DNA of 16,504 nt. It comes from JBBRLA01 sp038231615. GTDB lineage: Bacteria > Myxococcota_A > Polyangia > Palsa-1104 > JAEUJZ01. A model generated the notes under the pieces. The model saw only the letters and a list, made by a program, of their open reading frames with translations. It was not told the DNA's origin and did no database searches. Shown one piece after another: positions 14,919 to 16,504 of the stretch; position 1 is the stretch's first letter; every line of letters begins with the position of its first letter. A program made the position numbers and the translations under genes. Location: positions 1 to 16,504 of the forward strand of contig JBBRLA010000113.1 of assembly GCA_038231615.1 (NCBI GenBank), written 5' to 3'.

Positions 14919-15524
14919 ATGTGGTGCAGCAAAACGATGAGCGGAGTGGTGATGTTTGGGTTTCTGGCGGCGGCGGGGTGTGCCGACAAGGGCGACAAGA
15001 AAGGCGACCAGCCCCCCGGGGCGACCCCCGGCCCGGTGGCCAGCGCCACCATCGAGGGCAGAAGCGGCAGCAGCCTGACCGGCAACGCCACCTTCGAGCC
15101 ACAAAAGGACGGCAAGATCCTGGTGCGCATCCAGGTCCAGGGCGCCACCCCCGGCGACCACGGGGTCCACGTCCACGAGAAGGGCGACTGCTCCGACCCC
15201 GAGGGCAAGAGCGCAGGCGGGCACTTCAACCCCACCGGCGCCGCCCACGGCAGCCCGACCGCCCCGGCCCACCACGCCGGGGACTTCGGCAACATGACGG
15301 TCAAGGGCGACGGGACCGGCATTCTGGAACTGCCCAGCGGCGACATCTCGGTCGGGTCGGCGGCCAACTCGGTGGTGGGCCGGGCCATCGTGGTCCACGA
15401 GAAGGCCGATGACCTGACCGGCCAGCCCAGCGGCAACTCCGGGGCCCGCGTCGGGTGCGGGGTCATCAACGTGGCGGGTGCCGGCCAGCAGGCCCCGATC
15501 GGCCAGGCGCCGCCGGCCCAGTAG
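14919..15524 (+). CDS. sodC: Cu,Zn superoxide dismutase lipoprotein
   Basis: The product is 201 residues. It converts superoxide to O2 and H2O2 in the periplasm or at the cell surface. The leader ends in FLAAAGC, so Cys21 is probably lipidated, and a Lys/Gly/Pro linker follows. All metal ligands are present: copper H84 and H86 (HVHEKGDC), bridging H102 (GGHFNP), zinc H110, H119 and D122 (HHAGDFGN), and copper H160 (IVVHEKADD). C91 and C180 (GARVGCGVI) supply the family disulfide. The C-terminal tail is Gln/Pro/Ala-rich. The ATG at 14919 is fixed by AAAGGAG at 14906-14912; later Met codons (residues 7 and 12) are less well placed. It is transcribed divergently from the secreted operon and probably forms a single-gene unit with hairpins downstream. 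Confidence 0.95.
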   Translation: MWCSKTMSGVVMFGFLAAAGCADKGDKKGDQPPGATPGPVASATIEGRSGSSLTGNATFEPQKDGKILVRIQVQGATPGDHGVHVHEKGDCSDPEGKSAGGHFNPTGAAHGSPTAPAHHAGDFGNMTVKGDGTGILELPSGDISVGSAANSVVGRAIVVHEKADDLTGQPSGNSGARVGCGVINVAGAGQQAPIGQAPPAQ

Positions 15525-15534
15525 GTCCGCGGGG

Positions 15535-15549
15535 GCGCGTTGCGCTTTT
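15535..15549 (+). terminator. weak intrinsic terminator after sodC
   Basis: GCGC-GTT-GCGC followed by TTTT (15546-15549) and CTT begins 11 nt after the sodC stop. The stem is only four base pairs, so strength is doubtful. Confidence 0.3.
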
Positions 15550-15578
15550 CTTGCAAGCCAGTCAGCCGGGGCGAATGA

Positions 15579-15596
15579 TCGGAAGCCTCCTTCCGA
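15579..15596 (+). other. perfect hairpin in the sodC-downstream intergenic region
   Basis: TCGGAA-GCCTCC-TTCCGA forms a 6-bp stem with a 6-nt loop. It has no T-run, so it may be an mRNA stability hairpin or a binding site. Confidence 0.3.
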
Positions 15597-15612
15597 GAAT
15601 TCGGCCTTGGGC

Positions 15613-15642
15613 ACCCCATCCGGCCTCCTGCGGGGTCTTTTT
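15613..15642 (+). terminator. candidate intrinsic terminator
   Basis: ACCCC (15613-15617) pairs with GGGGT (15632-15636) across a 14-nt loop, followed by CTTTTT. It would separate sodC transcripts from the gene starting at 15698. Confidence 0.4.
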
Positions 15643-15685
15643 CTGGAGACCTTCACGGGAACAAGAACTCTTCCTTCGGGCTTGC

Positions 15686-15691
15686 TACAGT
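15686..15691 (+). promoter_or_regulatory. -10 element for a leaderless transcript of the 15698 gene
   Basis: TACAGT ends 6 nt before the ATG. The intervening AACAAG is not a Shine-Dalgarno. No -35 consensus is visible. Confidence 0.45.
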
Positions 15692-15697
15692 AACAAG

Positions 15698-16432
15698 ATG
15701 CACCTGCGCGACCCCGTGATCCTGGCTTTCTTCGGCAGCGTCGTGGCCACCGTGGCCATCCTCATCGACCGGCGCCTGAGGAGCCGGCTGACCGCCCTGG
15801 ACACCTGGGCCCAGCGCAGCGGGCTCCAGTGCGAGCGCCTGCCCCAGCTTGCCGTGCTGGCCCCCTTCGAGCCTCTGGCCCTGTGTGCCCCGGTGGTGGC
15901 GGTGGAACGCCTGATCCGCGGCACCCTACGCACCCCGCGTTTCGCCGTCGAGGTCCACCTGGCCGCCTGTCTCACCGGCAACCGCCACCGCCCCAGGCGG
16001 CAGCTCATCGGCATCTTCGCCAGCCACCCCGAGCTACCCCCCCTGCGCGTGCTGCCCCGGGACGACGGCGAGGCCCCCAAGGACCTGGGCTTCCAGCTCA
16101 TGCCGGCCAGCGCCCTGCCCGAGGGCTACCAGGCGGAGGGCTTCTCGCCGCTTTCCCGGCCGATCACCCAGGCCCTGGGCGAGGAGTTGGTCCGCTCCGG
16201 CCCAGGCTGGCGCGTCGAATTGCGTCCGGGGCGGCTGATCCTGGCGACCTCGACGCTATCGGTGGAGCAGCTCGACGCCATGATGGGGATGGGCCTGCGC
16301 CTGCAACAGGCCCTGCTCCATGCCCTGACCTCGCCGCCCGAAGGCAGCCCCCCAGGCACCCCCTCTAGCACCCCCTCTGGCACAACCGGCACACCTTCCG
16401 GCAACCGCGGCGTCGGCGGCTACCTCAACTGA
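15698..16432 (+). CDS. membrane-anchored protein of unknown function
   Basis: The product is 244 residues. A single N-terminal hydrophobic segment (about 7-24, ILAFFGSVVATVAILI) acts as an uncleaved anchor with Arg/Lys-rich residues after it, so the rest is probably cytoplasmic. The soluble part (30-210) mixes strands and helices: PRFAVEVHLAACLTG, RQLIGIFASHPELPPLRVLP, GWRVELRPGRLILATSTL, and a closing helix SVEQLDAMMGMGLRLQQALLHAL. The tail (211-244) is Ser/Gly/Thr/Pro-rich with degenerate repeats around TPSG. I do not recognise a family. The frame stays open upstream to 15455, but the ATG at 15698 gives the membrane anchor at the N-terminus and has a -10-like TACAGT 6 nt upstream, so it is the chosen start. 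Confidence 0.65.
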   Translation: MHLRDPVILAFFGSVVATVAILIDRRLRSRLTALDTWAQRSGLQCERLPQLAVLAPFEPLALCAPVVAVERLIRGTLRTPRFAVEVHLAACLTGNRHRPRRQLIGIFASHPELPPLRVLPRDDGEAPKDLGFQLMPASALPEGYQAEGFSPLSRPITQALGEELVRSGPGWRVELRPGRLILATSTLSVEQLDAMMGMGLRLQQALLHALTSPPEGSPPGTPSSTPSGTTGTPSGNRGVGGYLN

Positions 16433-16486
16433 ACCGAAACCAGCCGAACCTCGAAAGGAGACCCAGCCTGCGCCGCGCTTTCGCGC

Positions 16487-16492
16487 TATAAC
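16487..16492 (+). promoter_or_regulatory. -10 element for a leaderless transcript of the gene at 16498
   Basis: TATAAC (five of six matches to TATAAT) ends 5 nt before the ATG at 16498. An AAAGGAG at 16454-16460 is 37 nt from the ATG, too far to serve it. Confidence 0.4.
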
Positions 16493-16497
16493 GCGTC

Positions 16498-16504
16498 ATG
16501 AGCA
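16498..16504 (+). CDS. first codons of a gene continuing past the window
   Basis: ATG AGC A is all that is visible. The start is proposed only because of the well-placed TATAAC upstream; nothing can be said of the product. Confidence 0.3.

Overview
The window is GC-rich, densely packed bacterial chromosome, apparently from a Myxococcota-like (former Deltaproteobacteria) lineage. That assignment is an inference. It rests on the GC content, several lipoproteins and secreted repeat or CAP-type proteins, a C-x5-C-x5-C-x4-C mini-motif common in myxobacterial secreted proteins, and a Uma2-like nuclease of a type I associate with those genomes. No phage, CRISPR array, rRNA or intact transposase is visible.

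Layout. (1) 2-127: tail of an unidentified gene, ended by a 165-bp MITE-like element (126-290) with perfect 19-bp terminal inverted repeats. (2) 313-1677, minus: an AmpG/PAT-like MFS transporter, divergent from the next block. (3) 1836-6929, plus: four tightly spaced envelope genes (CBM9-like lipoprotein, MscS-type channel, secreted CAP-domain protein, fatty acid hydroxylase-type membrane enzyme). (4) 6964-9084, plus: tRNA-Val(GAC), a TGS-less threonyl-tRNA synthetase (thrS) and ribosomal protein L35 (rpmI). The usual partners infC and rplT are missing. (5) 9158-10153, plus: a Uma2-like PD-(D/E)XK protein with five in-frame 24-bp tandem repeats. (6) 14755-10194, minus: a two-gene operon of a small NTF2-like secreted protein and a 1324-residue secreted protein made of about sixty copies of a roughly 18-residue beta-strand repeat. 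(7) 14919-15524, plus: a Cu,Zn superoxide dismutase lipoprotein, followed by a small membrane-anchored protein of unknown function (15698-16432) and the first codons of another gene at 16498.

Most products are predicted to act in or outside the cell envelope: transport, osmotic protection, lipid modification, periplasmic antioxidant defence and secreted structural or binding proteins. A translation gene cluster sits in the middle.

Two things stand out. First, six genes lack a Shine-Dalgarno sequence but carry a TANNNT-like -10 hexamer 5-7 nt before the start codon, which suggests leaderless mRNAs. Neighbouring genes (1836, 8887, 14755, 14919) carry clear Shine-Dalgarno sequences with longer leaders, so two initiation modes seem to alternate. 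Second, the giant FP/LP-repeat protein and its small partner form a secreted system that I cannot match to a characterised family.
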